A model generated the notes under the pieces. The model was given only the letters and a program-made list of their open reading frames with translations. It did not search any database and was not told where the DNA came from. Below, one piece after another: positions 14,460-28,100 of a stretch of DNA of 64,000 nt. The position numbers were made by a program, and so were the translations under genes. Source of the stretch: Lampris incognitus (Eukaryota > Chordata > Actinopteri > Lampriformes > Lampridae); contig NC_079211.1 in the NCBI RefSeq assembly GCF_029633865.1, positions 146,057,756 to 146,121,755 of the forward strand, written 5' to 3'. Within the stretch, counting starts at the first letter, position 1; each line of letters begins with the position of its first letter.

Positions 14460-17400
14460 ATGAAAACGCGCGACCCGTCGCCGTCGGTCCACGTCCACGT
14501 CCCGGAGACGACAGCTGTGCACGTACACCGGAGGAGCCCCAAGAGCCTGCAGGTGAAGCGTCGCTTCGGGTCTGGTTCCACCGGGGGCATCGGCGTTAGG
14601 ACGCGCGACCCGCGGCGGATATGATGACGGCATGCTGCGTTTTGCAGGGCTCCTGCTCTTGCGAAGTCTGCTTGAAGTTGTTGCTACTTTTTAAAAGAAG
14701 TGTTAATAGCCGCGTACCCCCAAAATACAGTTCTTGCCTGGTTATATTGAAGCCTCGGATGGAGGTCCCCAACCTTTGATAAACAATGCATTGGCGCAAC
14801 GACCGAAACCAACGATCAGTTTCATATGCAAAACATGGGCGTGACCCTTAGCTAGAGTTTCAGTGGCCATGTGTGCTGTTCACAATCACAACATTGCAGA
14901 ATGGCGATTTGCAGAATGGCTCTTAATGCTAGTCACTCTTTACATCTGTCGCCGTCTCACAATGTTGTGAATGCAAACGTTCCCCAAATCCTCTGTGAAA
15001 TAGCACACGTGGCCACTGAAACGATAAGAATAAAGTGTGCCTGTCGACTATTCTTATTGTGTCACCACACACGCTGAACTGAAATGTAGATGCCGTATCA
15101 CATGAAAACAAAGTGTGCATATTAAGTGTTCTTGCTGTGTCACAGAAAACACGGAACTCGACTGCAATGCTGAAGCCTTAACATAAACTAAAGTGCATAT
15201 TAAGTGTTCTTATAAACAGAACTCATAAAACTGAATTGGTCAGTATGCTGTAAATAAACTGTAGACGTTAACATACTGTAGTCCAACTCAAAAGTTATTT
15301 GCAAGTGTCCACTATACTTTAGTATACATACGTTGGCGGCACAGAGGCCCAACAAGAAGGTTCTGGGTTCGAGCCCTGGGGTAGTCCAAACTTGGGGGTC
15401 GTCCTCTGTGTGGAGTTTGCATGTTCTCCCCATGTCTGCGTGGGTTTCCCCCGGGGGCTCCGGTTTCCTCCCACAGTCCAAAGACATGTAGGTCAGGTGA
15501 ATCGGCCGTACTAAATTGTCCCTAGGTGTGAATGTGTGTGTGTGTGGGCCCTGTGATGGCCGGGCGGCCTGTCCAGGGTGCGGCCCAGTGACTGCTGGGA
15601 TAGGCTCCAGCATCCCCGCGACCCTGAGAGCAGGATAAGCGGTTCGGGTAATGAATGGATGGATGGGTGGACAATCGAAATAAATTATCGACTCAAGTAA
15701 CATTTTCTCTAAAAATGTCACTTGTACAAAAGAAAAAAAATTTCCGCATTAGATGTTGTTAACCAAAGTGTTATGAGGATAAATTAATGTTCGCACACTA
15801 GCTCGCAAATATGCCATTTATTCAAATCAAAATGGCATATTTGGGAGCTACAGTATGCAGGCCTTCATTTATCTTCATTTTAGTTTTCTTTCTTTTTGGT
15901 CCAGCACCTGATTTATAGTTTTTCATGATGTGCACATTCTACTTCTATTCATTTGTCATTGACCAAGTGTTATCCAGCAGGTAACCAGCACTGAGGTCAG
16001 AAAACAGTTTCGGCTGAAAAAAAGTTAATAGCAACACCGTGACATCATTGAAAACAAACTTTTTTCTTGGGAGAAGAATTCCTTTTCTGTTGACAAAAAA
16101 TGGTGGATTTCTCCCTCCGGGTTGGGGATGAGTTGTTGCCTCAAGTGGAGGAGTTCCAAGTATCTCGGGGTCTTGTTCACGAGTGAGGGTAGGATGGAGC
16201 GGGAGATTGACAGGCGGATTGGTGCAGCATCAGCAGTAATGTGGACGTTGTACCGGACCGTTGTGGTGAAGAGGGAGCTGAGCCGGAAGGCAAAGCTCTC
16301 AGTTTACCGGTCAGTCTTCCTTCCAACCCTCACCTATGGTCATGAGCTTTGGGTAGTGACTGAAAGGGTGAGATCGCGGATACAAGCGGTTGAAATGAGT
16401 TTCCTCCGTAGGGTGTCTGGGCTCAGCCTTAGAGATAAGGTGAGGAGCTCGGACAACTGGAGGGAGCTCAGAGTAGAGCCTCTGCTCCTTCGTGTCGAAA
16501 GGAGCCAGTTGAGGTGGTTCGGGCATCTGATTAGGATGCCGCCTGGGCGCCTTCCTTTGCAGGTTTTCCGGGCATGGCCAACTGAGAGGAGACCCCGGGG
16601 TAGACCCAGAACTGGCTGGAGGGACTACATGTCCAATCTGGCCTGGGAACGCCTTTGGATCTCCCAGGAGGAGCTGGAGGGCGTTGCTGGGGAGAGGGAC
16701 GTCTGAAGTGCCCTACTTAGCTTGCTGCCACCGTGACCCCACCCCGGAGAAGCGGCTGAAGATGAACGATTGAATTAATTTTCATCTAATTCTTTCATGG
16801 TCTTTAATGGACTGGTGGTGGCCGTGGGCCCAGTGGAATTTAGAATGGAACTGCAAAGCATAGCTACGCCTTCTCTGCATGGTTGTAAGATGGAGGTCAA
16901 AGTGTAAGAATATCCTGCATGCCCTCATGTTAAATATGACAAACCAACCTCCCTCTCCTGTTCTTGTTTAAGCAGATGAGAGAACCACATGTGACGGAGG
17001 CCAGAGAGAGTCATCGCTCCCCCGACAGGTTGAAGGCTCGAAGCCCGTGGATCCCTCCAGGAAAAGTGTCGTCCCGGCGAAATGTGGGCGCATACAAGTG
17101 GCAGGTCACTGTACTTTCACTCACTGACATCTCAGCCGTAGTTTTTAAAAGGGAGCAATAATAATTCTTGTTCCGTGCTTCTTGGTCACCGTATGATGAT
17201 GATGATGGGTAAGCCCGCACCCCGCACAGAGGAACACTAGCCTACCTTCCACTAGCTAGCCAGCTGCTTTTAATGCACATTAAGATGAAAATCATGGCGA
17301 AACAAAGCCGTTTGCTTAAGTTTGTCACAAAAAGACGTGAAGAGCAGGAGGAAGAGAATTCCTCTCAAGTTCAGGCGTCGTTCTTAACTCACCACCCGCA

Positions 17401-19490
17401 CCAAGCCCAGTCACCTCCTGCTGTCATCATCCAAAGTAAGCTAATTTACTATTTTGGAGTGTAGTAGCTTATTGGGGCTATAGTGGCAGCACAGTGGCCC
17501 AGTGGTTAGCACTGTAGTCTCACAGCAACAAGGTCCTGGGTTCCAACCCCGGGCCGTCCCAGGTCCTTTCTGTGTGGAGTTTGCATGTTCTCTGCGTGGG
17601 TTTCCTCCGGGTGCTCCTGTTTCCTGCCACCAACAAAAAGACATGCATGTTAGGGTTAATACTCCTGTCCGTGCCCCTGAGCAAGGCAATGGAAAGAAGA
17701 ACCGGAGTCGGTCCCCGGGTGCTGCAGCAGCTGCCCACTGCTCCTATACAATAGGACGGCTTAAAAGCAGAAGACAAATTCGTTGTAAGAATACAACGTC
17801 AGAATAAAGTGGCTTTCTTTCTTTCTGTTGCCTATTTCAAAGTAATTCTTTATTGGCTATAGTTTTTGTTGGGTGTACAATTGGATTCTTTTTCCCTCCC
17901 TTTTTCCCCCCAATTGTACCTGATAAGTCAGCCCGCTCTCCGAGCCGACCCGGTCGCTGCTCCGCCCCCTCTGCCGATCCGGGGAGGGCTGCAGACTGCC
18001 ACATGCCTCTCCTGATACATGTGGGGTCGCCAGCCGCTTCTTTTCACCTGACAGTGAGGAGTTTCACCAGGGGGACGTAGCGCGTGGGAGGATCACGCTA
18101 TTCCCCCCCCCCCCAAAATGGCGCCCTGATCGACCAGAACACATACCCGCATCTGGCTTCCCACCCGCAGACACGGCCAAATGTGTCTGCAGGGACGCCC
18201 GACCAAGTTGGAGGTTACACGGGGATTCGAACCGGCGATCCCCATGTTGGTCGGCAACGGAATAGACCACTTCGCTACCCAGATGCCGTGTCGTTCACTC
18301 TTGTGGGAGTGTTCCGGGCTATGTTCAAGTGTGTCTCGCTCGTGCCCAGCACCAGATGATCTCCAAAGGCCCCCCCCCCCCCCCCCGGGTCCCGACCGTG
18401 CACAGGTCGCTGACTGGCCATAACGCACACGCAACGCTTGTTCCATTTGCACACAGTAGAAGAGCTCTCCTCTCCCACACACTATTTAATCTAAATATAG
18501 TCTTATTAAAAGGGTCCACCAAAATTCACTCATATTAGAGACTTGCCATCATTCCCAAATCCCAGCTGTAAGTCTTTGGAGTTGTCCGTGGAACGCTGAT
18601 AAACTCGTTATTCAATTATCTGAACATACTACACATCAGATTTACATGGGGAAAAAAAAACACATACTGGGACCCTAAACAGCCCAAACCCTCAACCTAA
18701 AAAACCGATGTAGTGGTTTCGAGAATCGATACAGTATCACAAAAGGTAATATCGCGATACTCGCGTGTATCGATATTTTCTTACACCCCTACAAACCACT
18801 GTGGTGTGTATGTGAACCTCTTTTCTAGTCTGGACCTCAATCCCGACCGGGCTCGCGCGGGTCCCCCTGCTCCGGCGGTGCTACAGCGTCCATCGTCGTG
18901 CGGTCCGAGGGCTGACAGAGCGGCGGCGGCGGCGGACCGTCTCTTGACCCAGAGTTCAGGCCCACTGACCCGGTGTTCCCCTGGTGTCAGTGGGCCTGTG
19001 TGTACCTGTATCCATACACTTGACTAATGATGCTGTTGCGTCTCAGCTGTGTGTGGTGTTTGTGTGTGTGTGTGTCTGTGTGTGTGTGTGTCCGCTGTGC
19101 CAGGCTATGTGACGCTGGTAATGGTCGCCTGTAACATGACCTCTGAAGATGTATGAGGCTTGTGTGATGAAACCGCGGTCCGTTCGGGCAAGTGTAGTTG
19201 GAACGGCCTATTTTAGTTAACATACGAGCCTCAGAGCCTAGTAAGTAGGACTGGTCTTGGACGGGCTAGGCCCACCTGATTTTCTCTGTGCCCACCCACG
19301 CCACAGAAGCCTATCTGTCCTTTTGCACACATCACCAGAATTAACTGAAGCTCATCACTTGATACCTTTAAAGTGTCGCTGATCCTCTCAGATAAAGTCA
19401 CTGTTTTGTCCATCAGTGACTTAAATACTTTAAATGCTTCTGTAATATGTGTTATTTATGAGTTTCTCATGGACAAAGTAAGATGATGGG

Positions 19491-19532
<42 letters not shown>

Positions 19533-22118
19533 TGAACTTGTCTCTGCTGGTGGAACTCTAGGAAGGCGGGGAGCGGTACGGCTGTTGTGAGAAGCGTGGG
19601 AGGAAGCTCGATCGACTGATGATGGAGGTAGACTCCCCAACCACCGAGGTACAGCAGCTGGTCTTGTTTTCAGACAGTAAAATGACCTCAGCGGTTTATC
19701 GAATACATACTTGGTTAGGGCGTCCGGGTAGCATAGCGGTCTATTCCGTTGTCTGCCAACACGGGGATCGCTGGTTCGAATCCCCGTGTTGCCTCCGGCT
19801 TGGTCAGGCTCACCTGCAGACACGATTGGCCGTGTCTGCAGGTGAGGAGCCGGATGCGGGTATGTGTCCTGGACTCTGCACTGGCGCCTCCTCTGGTTGG
19901 TCGGGGTGCCTGTTCGGGTGGAGGGGGAACTGGCGGGGAATAGCGTGACCCTCCCACGCGCTACGTCCCCCTGGTGAAACTCCTCACTGTCAGGTGAAAA
20001 GAAGCGACTGGTGACTCCACATGTATGGGAGGAGGCATGTGGTAGTCTGCAGCCCTCCCCGGATCGGCAGAGGGGGTGGAGCAGCGACCGGGACGGCTCG
20101 GAAGAGTGGGGTAATTGACCGGATACAATTTGGGAGAAAAAGGGGGGTAATTAATACTTGGTTCATTAAGCTGTTTTAAAAATGCCGAGAAAATATTTAG
20201 AAAGCAGTGGCAGCTGGTGCTAAAAAATTTGGGGGGGGGGGTGTCGCAATTTAGCTTGGCGCAGCACACCTGACAGCTGCTTTAGTGTCCACACAGTCAC
20301 AGAGTTATGAAGAAGGACAGTGTAGCCTATAGATTTTATCAGGGTTCGTAGACGGTGGATGATTGACAGTCGAGACGAGGCGTGGTGGTGGGTGTGAACA
20401 TGATTGACAGCCACGACAATTGCCCAATCACATTAGATCAAAAAACATTAAAACAATATCAGTTCACTGCCAATAAAAGTGGGGGTGTCTGGGGCAGCAC
20501 AGAGCTGCGCCCCCTGGAAAATCTGAAGCAACCAATCAGACAGCAGCCTCAGGTCACCTGCTCGCCACAGGTTTGAGGGCTTACATAAGGTCTGGTTTGG
20601 CCGGCGCCCCTCACCCAGGAAGTATATGTATTCAGACAGAAACCAACCAAACACCATTTGAACCAGTATTTAATGCTGCTGACAGACTGAAAAACACTTT
20701 TATTTCATCATTATTATACAAGTACATTATATTTAACATGTTTAAGTAGATTTTCGTCTCTTGATATTTGAAGGGGGCGGCGTCCCAGCACCCTGTACTG
20801 GCCAGCCGCCACTGAGAAAGTCAAAATCATGTTTATTGGCCATGTAGGTTTGCATATACATGGACTGTGACTCTGGTTTCATGGCTCTCTGAGTTTCCCC
20901 CCTTCAGTGTTTAGTGTTTTGGGTGTCTAGAAATGCAAAGCTTGAATGTTTATCAGAAAAAAAAAATCTGTTCCATCCATCAGTCCACCATGAGGACGAA
21001 GGAACGGCGCCACCAGCAGGGTGCAGAGGAGCAGAAGGTGGAGGTGGTGGTCATATCGGAAAACCCGAACGACAGGGAGCAAGAAAACGACCGTCGTCTC
21101 CCGCCGAGGCAAGCCGGGGGGGCCACTTCACTGGGCTGGTGTACGACAGCGTGGTAGCCGTGTGCTGAGCGTAGCGGCGAGCCACGACCCGAATGGAAAG
21201 ACCACACATCCTTCTGACCTGTCTGTGGAGGGGGCACGAACACGACCAGCGGCTCAAAACAGAACGGCCGCTTAACAGGCCTTCTGTCACACAGACTTTC
21301 GTGACAAAAGTAGACTTTTCCCATGGAGCCGCTGGACAAGTGGCCCTTAAAATGAATTCTAAATTCGATAAATAAATTCAGAATTCACCGTTGAAAATCA
21401 TTCCTGTTCCCAGTAATATGAACGTCTTTTAGCTTTTAGAAGTGGTAACAATTAAAACATGTTTGTGGCGACCCCACGCGGGAGCGGCCGAAAGTAGTAG
21501 TAGTATTTCAGCAGTGTTTCATCCATCCGTTATCTAAACCGCTTATCCTGCTTTCAGGGTTGCGGGGATGCTGGAGCCTATCCTAGCAGTCATTGGGCAG
21601 CAGGCGGGGAGACACCCCGGACAGGCTGCCAGGCCATCACACAGGGCCCACACACACACACACACACACACACACATTCATACCTCAGGACAATTCAGTA
21701 CGGCCGATTCACCTGACCTACATGTCTTTGGACTGTGGGAGGAAACCGGAGCCCCCGGAGGAAACCCACACAGACACGGGGAGAACATGCAAACTCCACA
21801 CAGAGGACGACCCGGGACGACCCCCAACGTTGGACTACCCCGGGGCTCGAACCCAGGACCTTCTTGCTGAGGCGACCGCGCTAATCACTGCACCACCATG
21901 CCGCCTATATACACTGAACCTATTACGTTTTTATGGTCCTGGGTTCGAGCCCCGGGGTAGTCCACCCTTGGGGGGTCATCCCGGGTCGTCCTCTGTGTGG
22001 AGTTTGCATGTTCTCCCCGTGTCTGTGTGGGTTTCCTCCGGGTGCTCCGGTTTCCTCCCACAGTCCAAAGACATGTAGGTCAGGTGACTCGGCCATACTA
22101 AATTGCCCCTAGGTGCGA

Positions 22119-22163
<45 letters not shown>

Positions 22164-25100
22164 CCCTGTGATGGCCTGGCAGCCTGTCCAGGGTGTCCCC
22201 CCGCCTGCTGCCCAATGACTGCTGGGATAGGCTCCAGCATCCCGTGACCCCAATTGGGATACGCGGCTTGGATGATGGATGGATGTTGTGTTAATGGACT
22301 TTGGTTTGGCTGTCGTTTTGTTTTTGTGTGTGTATGTGTTTTTTAAAGATTAAACAACCTAATTCTCTCCAGCTCACAGTCCTGACTTTAATATGTTTGA
22401 GAATATGAAGTGAAAGTTGAGGTCTTTGATTTACCCGACCTTGTCCTCCCAGGGCGGCTTCTGGGGACCGAACCAGGAAGACGGACGTCCTCCTCCGGGC
22501 GCTGGTCGAGACGGAGCTTGACGGCATGGCGATCTCCAATCAGCTGGCAGCCTTCACACAAACCATCGACTGCCTCACCAAGGTACACTGGACCCCGAGA
22601 CCGCGCTTGTCGAGTGCAGCCATCAGTAGTTCTGGACTGGTTTTGCTGGGTCATAAAATGGATTGTGAAAAAGCAAATTTTTCTCATCCATTCGTGTTTT
22701 GCTCTTTCAGGAGAAACGCTTATCCAAGAGGGACACAGCCTCTCTCGGGAGGCAGCAGGAGTCGGTGTTGGAGAGGATCGAGTTGTTCGACGCCTCGAAC
22801 CGCAACCTGCGGGAACTCCTCAGAGAGTGGCAGCAACATGAGGCGAGCGTCCTTCCCAAGTGTCCCTCTTTTCCGTTTTTTTCCGTGTCTGAATTGACTT
22901 TACTTTCCTGGGAGTTCTCTGCGTGTGCCTGAAACACGGCCCTCTTGTGTTCCTGCGTCCTTAGAAGGAATCGCTGGTGGCGTCGGGACAGGACGAGTGG
23001 CTGAGGAAGAGACTGGTGGACGCGGAGGCGGAGAACATTGTGAGTAAAAAGCGAGCCGTTGTTACAACCGCGGCCGGTGGATTCATCGGTGACCACGGAA
23101 CGCTAATGAAAGGTTGGTTTCCATTACAGCAACTTACGGCCAAACTCACCAACAAAGAGAAAGAAGCGAGCAAGCTTGCCGAGGATTTGGATTTTGAAAA
23201 GGTTTCCAATTACCAACTTTTACTTTTACACATAACTGCATCTATAACAAACTCAGTTTATCCACTTTGAAATGTATACAATGATTTTTGTTCAAATATA
23301 CACTACCGTTCAAAAGTTTGGGATCACCCAAACAATTTCGTGTTTTCCATGAAAAGTCACACTTATTCACCACCATATGTTGTGAAATGAATAGAAAATA
23401 GAGTCAAGACATTGACAAGGTTAGAAATAATTATTTGTATTTGAAATAAGATTTTTTTTACATCAAACTTTGCTTTCGTCAAAGAATCCTCCATTTGCAG
23501 CAATTACAGCATTGCAGACCTTTGGCATTCTAGCTGTTAATTTGTTGAGGTAATCTGGAGAAATTGCACCCCACGCTTCCAGAAGCAGCTCCCACAAGTT
23601 GGATTGGTTGGATGGGCACTTCTTTGAGCAGATTGAGTTTCTGGAGCATCACATTTGTGGGGTCAATTAAACGCTCAAAATGGCCAGAAAAAGAGAACTT
23701 TCATCTGAAACTCGACAGTCTATTCTTGTTCTTAGAAATGAAGGCTATTCCATGCGAGAAATTGCTAAGAAATTGAAGATTTCCTACACCGGTGTGTACT
23801 ACTCCCTTCAGAGGACAGCACAAACAGGCTCTAACAGGTACTATTTAATGAAGATGCCAGTTGGGGACCTGTGAGGCGTCTGTTTCTCAAACTAGAGACT
23901 CTAATGTACTTATCTTCTTGCTCAGTTGTGCAACGCGGCCTCCCACTTCTTTTTCTACTCTGGTTAGAGCCTGTTTGTGCTGTCCTCTGAAGGGAGTAGT
24001 ACACACCGGTGTAGGAAATCTTCAATTTCTTAGCAATTTCTCGCATGGAATAGCCTTCATTTCTAAGAACAAGAATAGACTGTCGAGTTTCAGATGAAAG
24101 TTCTCTTTTTCTGGCCATTTTGAGCGTTTAATTGACCCCACAAATGTGATGCTCCAGAAACTCAATCTGCTCAAAGAAGTGCCCATCCAACCAATCCAAC
24201 TTGTGGGAGCTGCTTCTGGAAGCGTGGGGTGCAATTTCTCCAGATTACCTCAACAAATTAACAGCTAGAATACCAAAGGTCTGCAATGCTGTAATTGCTG
24301 CAAATGGAGGATTCTTTGACGAAAGCAAAGTTTGATGTAAAAAAAATCTTATTTCAAATACAAATCATTATTTCTAACCTTGTCAATGTCTTGACTCTAT
24401 TTTCTATTCATTTCACAACATATGGTGGTGAATAAGTGTGACTTTTCATGGAAAACACAAAATTGTTTGGGTGATCCCAAACTTTTGAACGGTAGTGTAT
24501 ATACACCGATTAGCCAAAACATTAAAACCACCTGCCTACTATTGCGTGGGTCCCCCTCGTGCTGCCTAAACAGCTCTGACCTGTGGAGGCATGGACCCCA
24601 CAAGACCTCTGAAGGTGTCCTCTATCTGGCACCAGATAAAGGAGCAGATCCTTTAAGTCCTGTGAGTTGTGAGGTGGGGCCTCCATGGATCGGACTTGTT
24701 TTTCCAGCACATCCCACAGATCCTTGCTTGGATTGAGATCTGGGGAATTTGGAGGCCAAGGCAACACCTCGAACTCTTTGTGATGTTCCTCAAACCCTTC
24801 CTGAACAATCTCTGCAGTGTGGCAGGGTGCATTATCCTGCTGGAAGAGGCCACTGCCATCAGGGAGTACTGTTGTCATGAAGGGGATGTACCTGGTCTGC
24901 AACCATGTTTAGGTAGGTGGTACGTGTCAACGTAACATCCACATGAATGCCAGGACCCAAGGTTTCCCAGCAGAACATTGCCCAGAGCATCACACTGTCT
25001 CCACCGGCTTACCTTCTTCCCACAGTGCATCCTGGTGCCATCGCTTCCCCAGGTAAACGATGCACACGCACCCAGCCATCCACAGGATGTAAAATAAAAC

Positions 25101-28100
25101 GTGATTCATCAGACCAGGCCACCTTCTTCCACTGCTCCATGGTCCAGTTCTGATGCTCACGTGTCCATTGTAGGTGCTTTTGGTGGTGGACAGGGGTCAT
25201 CATGGACACTCTGACCGGTCTGTGGCTACACAGCCCCATACACAGCAAGCTGTGATGCACCGTGTATCCTGACACCTGTCTGTCATAGCCAGCATCAACT
25301 TTTTCAGCAATTTGAGCTACAGTAGATCTTCTGTGGGATCAGACCAGATGGGCTAGACTTCACTTCCCATGTGCATCAACGAGCCTTGGGTGCCCATGAC
25401 CCTGTCGCCAGTTCACCGGTTGTCCGTCCTTGGACCGCTTTTGATAGATACTGATCACTGCGTACCGGGAACACCCCACAAGACCTGCCGTTTTGGAGAT
25501 GCTCTGACCCAGTCGTCTAGCCATCCCAATTTGGCCCTTTTCAAAGTCATTCACATCCTTACGCTTGCCCATTTTTCCTGCTGAAACATCAACTTCAAGG
25601 ACTGGCTGTTCACTTCCTGCCTAATACAACCCACCCATTGACAGCTGCCATCATTATTCACTTGCCTGTCAGTGGCTTTAATGTTTTGGCTGATCGGTTT
25701 TGGTAAAACAAGTAAAAAAAACGGTTTCGCTGTCATATTTGTGACTGACCTTTGAACTGGTCAACCCGTTCACCCTTTTTGTCCTCTAATGTGGCAGGAC
25801 AATGTGAAGACGACCGAAGAGCTTTCCAGAATCCTTGAATCAACCCGTGAATATCTCCAATCTCAACTGCTCAAAAAAGAGGTTGAAAACGGGAATCTAG
25901 CCACCCAAATTCAGGTTTGTGAAAGTAAGACGGTGTGCAGCAACGTGACGGACGAGTCCCGTGTGCCTTTCCAATGATTTTCCGTGGTCAAATGCCAATT
26001 ACCGGTGTGGAGGGGCGCAACAAAATGTCTTGGCGCTGCTGCTCTTTCCAACAGAGATGCTTTATTTGATGAGCGTTATGGAGAATAGCCGTGACAGTTG
26101 ATCTGTTCTGAGACAAAAGGACATCGAACCTTTTCAAAACGACAGCAAATGAAGGATCCAGTTCGCTGGAAATCATTCTCAGATAGGGGCGCTGTGGCCG
26201 AATGGTTCCAGACCGTACCACATCTGGAACCTGGAACAATTTATTGTCATTTCTTAGATGTAATTGCGTACGCGAAGAAACAACATTTCGTTTCTCCCAG
26301 CCCACAGCGGTGCGACACAAACAACACACGTCCAAATTTCCCAAAAACAGAGAGAACAATGCAACAAAAACACAAACAGTTCACAACACAGTCCACTCAG
26401 TGCAGCGCAGTCCAAAAAACCCACTGTCCAGAGAAGGAACACCAGCCAGGAGGACTGTGGGAACCGCCGGTCTGCATGGGCTAGCAGTTAGCTTAGCCTG
26501 CCCCGCTTCCGCGTCCTGCCAGACCGCCCTCGGTGTTTCCTCCGCGGGCGCAGCTCCAGGCAGGGGGCGTGGTCCCCGGGCCCATCGGACGAAGCAGACC
26601 AGGCTCCCTCAGCCAATCCAATGCCGGCTCCCCCAGCCAGACGCCTTCGACACACCTCCCCGCACTCCACACGACGACACAAACGCAGACGCAGACAAAA
26701 ACACTGCACAGTCGACGTTAGGCGAGGCCGCCGCCAGACCGCCTCGGTGTTTCCTCTCGGGTGTAGCTCCGGGCAGGGCCGTACAGGTCCGGGCAGGGCC
26801 GTACAGGTCCGGGCAGGGCCGTAAGCTCTCTCAGCCGATCCACCGCCAGCTCTCCCAGCCATCAAATGAAAAAAGTCGACGAACAAAATAAAAAACCACA
26901 TGAAGACACAAACTTAGACGCAGACGTGGACAAAGGCGCTGCATAGCTGGCACTGGGTGAGGCCACCACAAACGCGAGTTTGCGCCGCCATCTTCCCGCC
27001 ATGGGAACATGGTCGCAACTGCCGGTGACCTTTGTTGCATGTCATACCCCTCCCCCTCTCTCTCACCTATTTCCTGTCTGCCTCCTCACTGTTACTAAAT
27101 GTAAAAAATAAAAAAAAAAAGCCCAAAAACTAATCGGACAGAGAGTTGTTAATGTAAAGTTAGACAAAATGCTAAAACTGCTGTTTTTTATTGAATTACG
27201 AACGACTGAAGGCCCTCGAGAAACTCTCCTCCTGGTTGTCGACATAATGAATCCATTTCAGAAAACCAGTCAGCTTCTGGTAATAAATGACATCATCGAA
27301 TACTCTGATTTGATTGGACAGTCAATGATTTGTCATCGTCGGTCTGACTATTGGTCTGTTGCCTAGCAACATCCTCCTAGTTAGCGAGATAGAAGAATCT
27401 TGTGAACTCGGCGTCCTGAGAATTGTCTGTGTTCAGAGACGGGGAACTACAACATTTATCACAAATCAAATGATACTTCCAAAAAAATGACTGGTGACAT
27501 TAGTGTCGCTATAAAACTGGTCTGACTGAATTAAAATGACTGGACTGGATCTTTAAGCGAGTATTTAGCGAGTGACATACAAAAGTTCAACTATACGGAC
27601 CAGTATGTCATCCGTCAGTCTGTCCGTCTGACTTACCGAGGCCACTGTGCTTTCACTATAAAGCATTTTTTGTGTGGGAAATCTCTTCAGAGGATGCAGG
27701 AGAAGCACGAGCGCCAGCGGGAGGCGCTGAAGGCCCTGCAAGAGGAGGTGCTGATGCAGAGGAAGGAGAGACAGGACCTGGGTACTGTGACGCTGCTGAC
27801 CCAGCAGGCCGACCGAGCCGAGGAGTCTGTCCGGCAGCTCTCCGCTCAGCTCCAGGAGAAGGTGAGCGTCAAGATCATCTACAGTCAACTACAATACCCA
27901 CAATTCAGCAGTCAGGAGAGCAGGACCAATCTCGCTAGTTTATCACATTGACAGCCCTTACAAAAAATAAATTCATGTAAGTATACTTTTAGTATACCTC
28001 TTTTAAACTATAGATAAGTGAGTGTCTTTTTTTATTTTACTTTTACTGTACTTACCAAAGGTAAAATTGGACTTTAAGAAATATTTATTTGCCGCGATAC

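Noticed and set aside
18185-18290. tRNA-like A and B boxes in family B copies as tRNA genes
   Set aside because: The same head recurs with a long SINE body and target duplications; no clover-leaf acceptor stem was found.
18830-19030. GC-rich stretch with an open frame ([20 protein letters not shown]) as a missing ODF2 exon
   Set aside because: No similarity to the expected LEITPP...LSDLSTEDD segment and no clear splice pair.
20984-21168. Alternative frames of exon 4 as an independent gene
   Set aside because: Phase agreement with exons 3 and 5 and weak similarity to ODF2 fit better than a separate short gene.
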